NCBI GenBank assembly: GCA_000697455.1
Contig: JNET01031172.1
Coordinates: forward strand, 1-17,778
Direction of reading: 5' to 3'
Source of the DNA: Basidiobolus heterosporus B8920
Taxonomy: Eukaryota; Basidiobolomycota; Basidiobolomycetes; Basidiobolales; Basidiobolaceae
Length of the DNA stretch: 17,778 bases
The position numbers were made by a program, and so were the translations under genes. The notes beneath the pieces were generated by a model that was not told the DNA's origin, did no database searches, and worked only from the letters and a program-made list of their open reading frames with translations. Shown here piece after piece: positions 7,648-16,633 of this stretch. The stretch's first letter is position 1. Each line of letters opens with the position of its first letter.

Positions 7648-8890
7648 TTATTGAGGATCTTGAATATAGCTAACAAACAGTGGAATCCCACGGTCAGTAT
7701 GGATGGTGAAGTAAAAGGGTCTGTTACACTCAAAGTCAAACGGCGGTGTGATCGGCAGACAGCACATCATCATCATGACTGCGGTGGCTGCACTTGCCGT
7801 AGAGCCTGAGGGTGGGTTAGTTTCTAGGTTGAATATAGTGTGAATGCATTAGTTAGTCACCTGTTTCGTCAACCTGGATCCTGCATTTGTGATAAACTTC
7901 TTTGACCTCAATAGGTAACGAGGCGATTTCGGTCAACCCTGATTCGTTTCTATTGAACACTTTTTTAACACCAAACTGCTGAAGGCCTTCGCTTAGCTCG
8001 AAACTATGCTCAAGGTCAAACTTCGGAAGGAGGACGCTTCCTTCAGTCTTCATCGAACGTTCTAAATAAACAAAATCCCAATCATCTTGGCTCATCATGG
8101 ACTCTGCTTCTTGAAAAGTAAGCACCTCCCTAGGAAGTACAATGCTGGCATAAAATTTAGCATCTTTGTACGGTAGCCTCAATACTTGATACTTCTGGCA
8201 CTCTTTGTATTCCCATTTCTTTCCGGTTGAAAACATCATCGAGGCCTGTACTTCTTGAGTTTTACTTTTGAAGAAACTTTTGGTTTGTGAAGCTTGAGGA
8301 TCGAAGGACTCTGCCCAAGTACCATGGAAATATACTGAATTTAGTAGCATCACTGTATTCTGGGAAAATTGTTTATCGTCTTCAAAGAAGTGTTTCAAGT
8401 GACCGTTGGTCTTCTTCTCTATCCACTCATTTACTTCCTTACCATTCTTTGGGACTGGGAAACCCTCGGCCTCGAAAAGTTCCTTGATTCTTTCGACGTA
8501 TGAAGGTAGTACGTGGTTTCCCCAAAACGAATTGCCCACTATAAAGTCTGCTTGCTCTGTCTCTTCCGACCTTTTGTTGTTTTGGGAGAAATAAGCTTTT
8601 AAAGTGGTATTCAGGATGGAGTTGAGACTCTCTAGTTGCACACTTCGGTCACCCTGCAGGTTAAAGTATCCTAAAAGTTCGTCTCTACTCTCAGCATTCT
8701 CGGAGGTGCCGTTCAATAACAGTAGTAGAGCTAGGCTTATAGAGAGAGGCGAGTACAAGATATTGCTGTTGGTATTACTCAGATATCTTGACAGTTTGTT
8801 CGAGACGCTACAAATACTCGAATAGAGTAGAGTATCTAGGTTTGTTTCGAAGTTCATGGGATCAGCGGGACGTAGCTGAACAAGCGGCAT
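7648..8890 (-). CDS. Serpin (serine/cysteine protease inhibitor family), intracellular type
   Basis: Exons 8890-7861 and 7805-7648, joined over a 55-nt phase 1 intron, give 395 residues, the usual serpin size. Family motifs are in order: NILYSPLSISLALLLLL near residue 44, NSVYFHGTWAESFDP, LRLPYKDAKFYASIVLP, FDLEHSFELSEGLQQFGV, YHKCRIQVDETG, and the C-terminal strand NRPFYFTIHTDRGIPLFVSY. The hinge GSTASAATAV (344-353) has the small residues typical of inhibitory serpins. Counting from Gly344 as P15, P5-P2 are Met354-357, P1 is Cys358 and P1' Cys359. No signal peptide is seen, so the protein should be cytosolic or nuclear like clade B serpins; the Met-rich loop recalls SERPINB6. Target unknown. 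Retaining the intron would end the protein one residue after the hinge Gly. The stop overlaps AATAAA. Fungal serpins are uncommon. Confidence 0.93.
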
Positions 8891-9138
8891 TCCAAGTCCC
8901 TTAAATTGAGAAACTCTTTGTGGCGCCCATTTTTACGACTCTCCTTTCTAGGCAATAATGTAACTTTGTTGGTAACACGGAAAAGTGATGGAACGGATAT
9001 TTTTATTAATCATGTGGGATGGCCTAATTGAAATCTATTTCGAATCTATTGAGAACTTAATGCGGCATTCGTATTTGTGGGTTCAGGAAAAGGTGGTTTA
9101 CTTGGTTGGTTTACTTGGCCATATTATACAAGCTCTAC
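8891..9138 (-). promoter_or_regulatory. SSL1 3' end and serpin promoter region
   Basis: 248 bases between the SSL1 stop and the serpin ATG, both on the minus strand. On that strand AATAAA lies at 9007-9002, a candidate SSL1 poly(A) signal. A 13-bp tandem pair TGGTTTACTTGG(T/C) sits at 9094-9119 in the predicted 3' UTR. No clear TATA box for the serpin. Confidence 0.35.
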
Positions 9139-10695
9139 TCATTTCTGGGAACACCCAGGGCAATTGTGAAGGATGTCGTGAACAAACAAATCGCATTCGA
9201 TGCAAAAATGTTGTTTGCACTTGGGACATTGGAAGCGAGGAGTTATGTCTGACGGAGTATCGTCGGTGGGGTCGTCTCGCTTGTTGCCAAAGGTGACTTG
9301 GCAGGCGAAGCAGCAGGTGCTGGTGCATCTGGGTGATGCAGCGGTACATTAATGAATGGTTATATTAATGATGCGAACAATTAGTAGTAGGCTTACTGAA
9401 GAGGATCAACATCAATGAAGTTCTCCACTGGGAACAGATGGTGATATGAGCGTGCCAGATGTGGACTAGACACTAGGGTTAGGTTACAAACGTCACAGTC
9501 GGTCGGTAGCTCACAAATCTTGGATTTGCATCGGGGACACACATAACCGCCGAGTACTAGCTTCTGGTGACTAAAAACGAACAGGTTACTTGGATTCGGT
9601 ATTTGCTCAGTTGGCCGGTCTTACCAGACACAAAATGATGGGATAGACTCTACAATCCGTGTGGGAAATCCCATTTTGACCAAATTGGAGGAACTCTTGG
9701 CGGTGGTAGTAGGCGGTGGTGGGATCGTTTCAAACATGATATCGCGGTAATGCATATCATTCATAGCAACCGCAAACCTTCCTCCTGTTTCTTTACACAA
9801 GGTTTTGAATACCTGCACCTCCGCTGATAGCTGAACCATTGAGCACCGAATCTCCTCGTTTTTCAGTGATTGAATAGTTTCGTGAATGTTTCCAGGATCA
9901 CAGGTCGTTAATGAACCAAAGACCACCAGAATCTCTCGTGATCCATGGGAGGGTACGTGACTACAAAGAGTAACGTTAGAGAATGATACTCAGCCATTCA
10001 CCTAAAAGTTGCATTCGAACCTGAGTGAGCTCCGGGCCATCTCAAGAGCATTCTGAAGAGAGGGCTCACCAATACAATCCTGATTGTTCTTATTTCTTAT
10101 GGCTCGTATGTGATCCATAGGATTGCCTGGATTCAAAGCAAGTACTTAGGGTAGGTCTTAATACGCTATCTACACTAGTTGCTAACGTACCGCTCAACTC
10201 TGTTAGTTTTTCTGCGATTCCGTCTCGAGTAATGATTAAGCCCAGTTGACTGATGGGATTCTGGTCAAAATATTCTAGAACAAACGCCTCTACATAATTC
10301 ACCGTGAGTCCCAATCTGTGTGGACGATAGTCCTTCTCCATCATATCAGCTGACATATCCAAGATCAGGTACAAGTGGCGAATGATACCACGTCGGATAG
10401 TCGAAGTGTCACGCAGAAGACTAGGTGAAGGAAAAGGATTAAAACCACGAATTGTTGGTGTTTCTCACATTTATTCACTGAGCCTCCAGTTCTGTGGAGA
10501 ATAAAAGACTCACCGTCTACGTTTTTGTTGCTGTAGATTGGCAACTACACTTCGGAGTGACCCTTGTTCATCTTCCTGTACTACATCCCAACTTCTTTTA
10601 TACTCTTCCTCCCAGGCGTACCCTAAGTTATTATTGTTGGCATCATCGTCATCTTCTATCTCTTGTATCTTTGGAGGTTTGCTAGCTTGTGACAT
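9139..10695 (-). CDS. SSL1: TFIIH core subunit SSL1 / p44 (GTF2H2)
   Basis: Subunit of the TFIIH core that stimulates the XPD/Rad3 helicase, needed for RNA polymerase II initiation and nucleotide excision repair. Six exons (10695-10514, 10420-10191, 10126-10021, 9960-9625, 9570-9397, 9328-9139) give 405 residues (human: 395). After an acidic N-terminus the Ssl1/vWA domain starts at [17 protein letters not shown] (Asp82, Ser84). It contains [27 protein letters not shown], and [19 protein letters not shown], near-identical to the human protein. Exon 5 gives the C4 zinc site, with [16 protein letters not shown] and CDVC, followed by [13 protein letters not shown]. Exon 6 gives the RING-like C-terminal domain with [19 protein letters not shown] and HNCPGC. 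The third intron uses an atypical GTTCGA donor. Divergent from ABCF3. Confidence 0.95.
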
Positions 10696-11076
10696 ATTCT
10701 TCAAAATAAGGGAGGAGTGTTTCTATGACTCGCCTCAAACAACCCACCATCTTGTAACCTACAAAACCTAGCTTATTTATTTTTCAGATATTTCTAAATG
10801 GCGTCACATGATGCCAGAAACAGGGTCACCTCTAATTCTAAATTATCCTATTCTAGCATGAAATAGATAACGATTCATAAAAAAAAACCCCCATCAATTC
10901 ATTGATGATCATGCTTCGATCAACGTAAAATACCTGCCGATTTTTTTCTTACTAGATACCAGTCTGGGTAAGAGTGGGCCATTTACTGACTTTTTAGAAG
11001 TGCCCAGTGAATAGAACTAGTCGTCTTAATTCACTCAAGTTCTCTCCCATCTTCAGTTTATAAAATCTCGATAAAT
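10696..11076. promoter_or_regulatory. Divergent promoter between SSL1 and ABCF3
   Basis: These 381 bases hold both promoters. An A run at about 10879-10887 followed by a C run is the most prominent element. A TATAAAA at 11059-11065 is only 12 bases before the ABCF3 ATG, too close to act as that gene's TATA box. I see no other gene or RNA here. Confidence 0.4.
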
Positions 11077-13329
11077 ATGGTGGCAGAAACGATCACCGCT
11101 AAGGCAGAAAAGCTGATTCGCAAGGCTGTTCCCGATGTGGATGATCCTATTGTGGATTATCTTCTCGGTTGGCTATCGGAACCTCAAAACGAAGACGAGG
11201 ATGTTTCGGTTGAGGAATTTGTGGGGCCTATGCTAGTCGACGCTGGTGGTGACACCAACGCCGTCAATTCCTTATGCGAAGAGCTTACAAAAATGTTCGA
11301 CTATCACGGTGTTGCCAAGGAAAAGAAATCAAATGGTTTGACTAAACTGGAAACTCCCATCCATATGCTTTCCCAGAGCCATATCTCCGCTACTGCTAAA
11401 TTGGCAGCTAGAAACATCGATTTGGAGGCTGTCAGTGGTAGAAAGATGGCTTCTCAAGTGGACCAAAAGAAGTTGGAGAAGGCAGAAAAGAAGATTCGGG
11501 AGAAACTTCTTAAGAGAGAACGCAAGTCCAATTATGAGGCTAGTAAGCTCCTTCTGAAACAAGACGAGGTTGAGCTTCTTACCATCAATCCCATTCTTGA
11601 TTACACCAGTACCCGTGGTAAATCTAAGGATATCAAGTTGGAGAACTTCGACATCTCTTTTGCCGGCAAACGTATTCTTACCAACGCCTCTCTTACGCTT
11701 GCTTTTGGTAGACGTTACGGTCTTATTGGTAGAAACGGTATCGGAAAATCCACCTTACTTCGTACCATTTCTAAACGTGAGGTAAACATCCCTACTCACA
11801 TCAGTATTCTCCACGTCGAGCAAGAGATGGTCGGAGACGATACCCCGGCTATTGTGTCTGTACTTAAGGCTGATTACTTCCGTGAGCATTTACTACAAGA
11901 GGAAAGACAGCTGAATGCAAGAATGTCAGAATTGGAGAAATCTGAAGACAAATCCGACGCAATTGAAGATGAAAAGGGAGAAATCGAGGTGAAATTGCGT
12001 GAAGTTTACTCCAAACTTAACGATATCGAGTCCGACAAAGCTGAGGCCAGAGCTGCGGCCATTCTTGCTGGTTTAGGTTTCCGCACGGATCAAATCCGTA
12101 ACCCTACCTCATCCTTCTCAGGTGGTTGGCGTATGCGTCTCTCCCTCGCTCGTGCACTTTTCTGCAAGCCAGATCTCTTGTTACTTGATGAACCTACAAA
12201 CATGTTGGATATCCCAGCTGTGGTATGGTTGGAATCATACCTGAAAACATGGCCCAATTCTTTACTCGTCGTTTCTCACGACAGAGAGTTTTTGGATGAA
12301 GTAGCCACAGACATCCTTCATCAACACTCGGAGAAACTCGATTACTACAAAGGAAACTTCACCCAATTCTATGCTACCAAGGAAGAACGTCGCAAAAACC
12401 AACTGCGTGAATACGAATCGCAGATGCAATACCGTCAACATCTTCAAGACTTTATCGATCGTTGGAGATTCAATGCTAAACGTGCTGCTCAAGCTCAGAG
12501 TAAGATCAAGATTCTGGAGAAACTACCAGAGCTTGAGAAACCCGAGGATGAGACTATTGTGACATTCAGTTTCCCTGAGACTGAGAAGTTAAGTCCACCA
12601 ATTCTGCAAATGAACGAAGTAACGTTCGGGTATGGCGACGGACGAACCATTCTTAGCGGCGTTAGCTTTGATATGCAAATGGACTCCCGTATAGCAGTGG
12701 TTGGACCTAACGGTGCAGGTAAATCCACCATGCTGAAGCTGCTTACTGGTCAACTGGAGCCAAGAACTGGTTTGGTTCACAGACATGGTCGTCTTCGTCT
12801 TGCTTACTTTACCCAGCATCACGTCGATCAACTTGATCTTAACCTCTCCGCTGTCGGATACATGGCTAAGGCATATCCCGGACGAACCGAAGAAGAATAC
12901 AGACGCTACCTCGGTAAATTCGGTATCTCTGGAATGGTTGGTCTTCAACCTATTCAAACGCTTTCCGGTGGTCAGAAGAGTAGAGTGGCGTTTGCCTGTC
13001 TGGCAATCCAGGACCCACATTTCTTGGTGCTTGATGAAGTAAGTGAGATTTCTTTGATGCAACACAACGCACCAATCCAACGTTTAATCATCGTAACTAA
13101 CCTTGTCATTGTTTAGCCTACCAATCACTTGGATATGGATTCCATCGACGCTTTGACAAATGCCCTCAAGCAGTTTACTGGTGGTGTCGCGGTTGTTTCC
13201 CACGACGAACGCTTCATTGACTCCGTATGTAACGAAATTTGGGTTTGCGATAATGCAAAACTCACCAAATTCACTGGAGACGGTATCAAGGATTACAAGA
13301 GAATCATCTGTCCCGAAGGAAATTTCTAA
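11077..13329 (+). CDS. GCN20: ABC-F ATPase, ABCF3 / Gcn20 type
   Basis: Soluble twin-ATPase of the ABC-F family without membrane segments. In yeast Gcn20 binds Gcn1 on ribosomes and promotes Gcn2 activation in amino-acid starvation. Exons 11077-13038 and 13117-13329 give 724 residues (yeast Gcn20 752, human ABCF3 709). An N-terminal helical region of about 190 residues, expected to contact Gcn1, precedes cassette 1: Walker A GRNGIGKS (218-225), signature SGGWRMRLSLARALF near 348, Walker B LLLLDEPTN with Glu372. A charged linker (EERRKNQLREYESQMQYRQH) leads to cassette 2: Walker A GPNGAGKS (543-550), signature LSGGQKSRVAFA near 629, Walker B VLDE-PTNHLD. The only intron splits the second Walker B between Glu654 and Pro655, and retaining it would end the protein early. 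Candidate poly(A) signal at 13616-13621. Confidence 0.96.
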
Positions 13330-13661
13330 TACTTAATCATACTGTTGCTTTGTACTCTTTACCTCGCGTCCCAGAACCATCATTTTCAGAAAATATACAC
13401 AAACTTCTAAAACTAATCTTACACCAAGCGAATATTCGTAGGATTACAGGGCAGAAAAGGCGACGATTGCACTTTAATGTTGACTCTATAATGGTACTAA
13501 AATACATTCTCTTTTTGGAGCTTGTGATATTACATAAAAGAAATACAAGATTACTAGCTTAAATATATACGTGACAGATCAGTGTGATTGATCTCAAATT
13601 GGGAATAAGCGGGAAAATAAAATTCCCACGTGGTGCAAGAGGATAGATGTCCTTAGATTGG
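13330..13661. other. Convergent 3' region of ABCF3 and the GATA factor
   Basis: No gene seen in these 332 bases. AATAAA at 13616-13621 (+) may be the ABCF3 poly(A) signal, which would put its 3' end close to the GATA gene's stop at 13662. Short reading frames here have no recognisable content. Confidence 0.4.
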
Positions 13662-14995
13662 TTATTCGTTAACGCAGCTCGAATCGCTAACTGTAGAAGC
13701 TGGTGTAGTATTACGAGCCATACGAGAGTCTATCAAAACCACTGGTGATGCTTTGTCTCTAGAACTGCTGGACCTGCCGCGAGAACTCCCAAATAGTTTC
13801 TCATACTTGATTGGTTGCTCTTGCATGATCTTCCCATGCTTCCATTTTACACCACAAGCATTGCACAATGTTCCAGGACCTGCTGGACCTCTTCTCCACA
13901 TTGGTGTACTCTTACATCCGCAGTAACCACATTTTTTGCCAATACCGCCTGAGCTGGGTGTAATAGAAAGATTGACGCGTTTGGGCGTAACCAATACCCT
14001 GTCTGGCGTTTTGTCTATTGAATGGGATTACTAAAGTATCCAAGTGCACATTTATGAAAAACTGCGCTTACCCGCTGCCTCTGAATTGACCTTTTGAAGC
14101 TTACTAGAGCAAGGGCTTGAGCCCCAAGGATCACTTGAGAAATCCGAGTCGGAGTCAGATTGCGAAAGGCTGTAGTACTTTTCACAAGTGGGATTTTTAG
14201 GATGTTCGAGAATGATCTTGGGTCGATGATGGTATGTCTCGTACTTTTCATCCACACAGAAATCAATCAATGCCAACTGGAGTTCGGCCCAAAGTTCTTT
14301 TTGAACTCCGAAAATGTAAACGTAGTTTTGCCTCGCTTGTTGATAGAAAGGATCTGGTAGAGACTTGGATAAGCGAGGCGGAATCGTTATAGTTACCTAT
14401 GATTAATAGATCAATATCTACACGTGAGAAAACTCTCTGGATCATCGTGTAAGATTACCTGATAGGGTTCCTTAAGAGATTGTGTCTTTAGTTTAATATC
14501 CATAGGTAACAACCACCAAACCCCGGGGCTATCCTCAAGTTCGAACACAATATCGAATTTATTTGTCGGGGATGAAATGGGCGATGTAGGCGGCGTAGAT
14601 ATTTGAGTGACATTTCTTGGCGGAGAATAAAAGCAGCCGCTCAATTGCTGACTGGATGAAGTACTAAGTTTAACACGTGTCCTATAGAATTGACTATTCG
14701 CGAATACGTGTGGTCCGATCATTAAGGTGCAGCTACCCAGGGGCGTACGTATTACACTGTTGGAGGGTACGGAATCGAATACCGAAGATATCCACTGTTT
14801 TCTTGACTTCGTAAAGCTATCTAATATGTTGCTACGAGAAGAACGTTAACTTCCTGTGTAACATTTTAAAATATACGAATAAAGCACCTACGAATTTGAG
14901 CAGTCCATTAAGCTAAAGGTCGAGTTTATATTAATAGAGGTGTATATTGAAGTATCGAAGAACTCCTTCTCGTTTGATATCCTTAGAGATTCCAT
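13662..14995 (-). CDS. GATA-type zinc-finger protein
   Basis: Putative sequence-specific transcription factor. Exons in reading order 14995-14892, 14831-14459, 14396-14072 and 14014-13662 keep frame over three introns (60, 62 and 57 nt) and give 384 residues. The single finger is Cys296-x2-Cys299-x18-Cys318-x2-Cys321, with [20 protein letters not shown] followed by the basic VKWKHGKI. The 18-residue loop groups it with WC-2-like and plant-type rather than 17-residue AreA-type fingers. Ahead of it is an acidic Ser/Asp stretch ([12 protein letters not shown]) and a Ser/Thr/Pro-rich segment. Residues 1-230 hold an unrecognised folded-looking region with [10 protein letters not shown] and [18 protein letters not shown]. 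Exon 1 (from the ATG at 14995) is short and joined by a GTAGGT donor to a good branch/polypyrimidine acceptor. The finger is secure; exon 1 less so. Target genes unknown. Confidence 0.85.
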
Positions 14996-15083
14996 TATAT
15001 TGTTCACGAAAGAATCCAAGCTTAGTTGGCAGGATTAGATAAAGAAAAGTTCACGAATTACGGGATAATCAATGTAATTAGCA

Positions 15084-15110
15084 TATAGTGTCAAAACAAG
15101 TGACACTATA
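15084..15110. repeat. Perfect 10-bp inverted repeat (hairpin/palindromic site)
   Basis: TATAGTGTCA at 15084-15093 and its exact complement TGACACTATA at 15101-15110 are separated by 7 bases (AAACAAG). It lies about 90 bases upstream of the GATA-factor ATG on the opposite strand. It could be a dimer binding site or an RNA hairpin. No second copy was noticed in the window. Confidence 0.6.
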
Positions 15111-15909
15111 AAAGGATGAAATGTAGCTTTTGCCGTAATTTCGGCACTCGCAGAGACAAACGAAAAGAAAAACAAAGCGAATTCCAAGGAAAAAATCCAA
15201 TCAAAACAAGGAGAGAGGAGTATTTATATTTCGATGCTATTCACGCGAAGGCGGTATCCTATTGGACCATACATAGAATTAATCTAGGGCTGATTTGTAG
15301 CAGGATTCACACTTGGTACCATAGTACTCTAAGATCAGCACCTGTAACCCCATCGGAATCTCTGAGAATGATGATCTGAGTCTGTTATCTCAATATTATT
15401 CTCATACAGACGCGAACGGAATCTTGTGACATGACGCGATTGAAACACGGCATCCATGAAACACGCTCGGTACATCAATTGATTGCATTGAAAAAAAATC
15501 TGATTGATGTTTGATCATAATAATCATGTAAATTACCACATCTTTTGTAAATAACCAAAGCAAAGAAGAGCTGGCATATGAACCTATCGTAATTAACATT
15601 TGTAACATCGTATACTAAAGAGGAGTTAATGTGGCTTTAGAATAAAAGGTTAACAACTATTAAGAGGATACCTACACAATTACTAATCTGGTAGAACAAT
15701 GTGTATATATTCAAGAAACGTTTTACCGCTTCATATAACTGGTATAACTGAGAACCAAGAACGTCAACCTGACCCCGGTTATTGCCAACGCCAACACGCT
15801 GCATCGAATACGAGCACCAGCAGTGAGGAATGAAAGTCATGTCACTTGAGGTTAAGAAATTAACTTCACAGACATCAATTACTAAGAGTTTCTTAAAACC
15901 TGACAATGG

Positions 15910-16308
15910 TTGATGAAGTTCAGTGGCGGACTTAACGTCTGGCACCAAAACGGATCTGGAAAGATACATACAAATAAGGGCGAGCAGGGATTAGTAAGGA
16001 TAAGCGTAAAGCTTCTAAGTAGCAAAATCATAGGGTGTATGAGTGTGGATGAAACAACAACATCACAATGCCACCAAACTGGACCAGATGAAGGTTCCAG
16101 AGATTCAGTGGATTCCATGAATCGAAGTATTGTATTGGTGAAGAGATCATATGATCTCGCATATAGAAGAGCATCTATGAGCCACAACATCAGTGGAGTC
16201 AATAGGCCCAAGTTGGTAACTGAAGCTATGAAAAAATATTGGGAAACCAAATTAGTGTGGGTAATTGCATGGAATTCGAACCACAGAACATCACGTAGTG
16301 TTCAATGA
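15910..16308 (+). CDS. Unassigned open frame, doubtful gene
   Basis: An open frame of 132 codons starting ATGATG. The product (MMKFSGGLNVWHQNGSGKIH..., later NRSIVLVKRSYDLAYRRASM) matches no family I recognise and has no signal peptide or membrane segment. The opposite strand is also open for 122 codons over most of the same stretch, which suggests chance or base composition. It lies alone in the 1.64 kb gap. Possible alternatives are an exon of a spliced lineage-specific gene or decayed coding sequence. Listed because it is the longest open frame in that gap; I do not claim it is expressed. Confidence 0.15.
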   Translation: MMKFSGGLNVWHQNGSGKIHTNKGEQGLVRISVKLLSSKIIGCMSVDETTTSQCHQTGPDEGSRDSVDSMNRSIVLVKRSYDLAYRRASMSHNISGVNRPKLVTEAMKKYWETKLVWVIAWNSNHRTSRSVQ

Positions 16309-16540
16309 AATTCGGAATTTGTCGATGATTGGTAAACACCCTGAGAGTTTTATGTAGATCTCGTCAATAGAACGATCACAATGAAGCATAGCTCACCCCA
16401 GGGAAACTAATTCATTTTAGTAAACGGTGTGAGACCACTAGCCTCAATAGCAAGTCCAGATGTACAAAAATACTAAATCAAATCATCGCAATTCTGCAGA
16501 AATAAAGTTCTATCTGTGTTACGGGGCATGCATGTAAAGC

Positions 16541-16548
16541 TATAAAAG
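16541..16548 (+). promoter_or_regulatory. Candidate TATA box of the nucleoside transporter gene
   Basis: TATAAAAG lies 86-93 bases before the ATG at 16634 and is followed by a C/A-rich stretch with CCATTCCATTCC near 16590-16602, a plausible start region. This is the best TATA match in front of any gene in the window and suggests regulated expression. Confidence 0.5.
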
Positions 16549-16633
16549 AGACGAGGATGTGCCAACCTCTAAAAATCATCAAGCTTATTCCATTCCATTC
16601 CCTAAAAACCATTTCGTTATTGCCGGTATAGAA

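Larger units (their letters stand above)
14996..16633. other. Long intergenic region without a recognisable gene
   Basis: 1.64 kb between the divergent ATGs of the GATA factor and the nucleoside transporter, several times longer than any other gap here. I see no tRNA, rRNA or transposase in it. Visible items: AGATAA at 15037-15042 and GGATAA at 15063-15068 close to the GATA gene's ATG; a 10-bp inverted repeat at 15084-15110; TTATCT at 15385-15390; the tract (A)8 at about 15492; overlapping open frames on both strands at 15637-16308 with no family resemblance; TATAAAAG at 16541-16548. It may hold promoters, an unspliced or lineage-specific gene, or a noncoding RNA. Confidence 0.5.

Noticed and set aside
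11059-11065. TATAAAA as the ABCF3 TATA box
   Set aside because: Only 12 bases from the ATG, which leaves no room for a transcription start and leader.
12589-13080. 163-codon minus-strand open frame opposite ABCF3
   Set aside because: Shadow of the strongly conserved ABCF3 coding strand; no recognisable content.
15116-15379. 87-codon open frame starting MKCSFCRNFG
   Set aside because: One CxxC near the start is not enough for a zinc finger, the rest is Lys/Arg/Ser-rich without a pattern, and no splice partner was found.
15921-15930. CAGTGGCGGA, which resembles the terminal bases of some hAT transposons
   Set aside because: No matching inverted end and no 8-bp target duplication were seen nearby, so it is probably chance.
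15637-16250. Overlapping minus-strand open frames of 110 and 122 codons
   Set aside because: No family resemblance; they overlap each other and the plus-strand frame, as expected by chance from a stretch poor in stops.
16255-16295. Possible minus-strand tRNA from a GGTTCGAATTCC stretch
   Set aside because: The T-stem does not pair properly, and I could not find D and anticodon arms or an acceptor stem.
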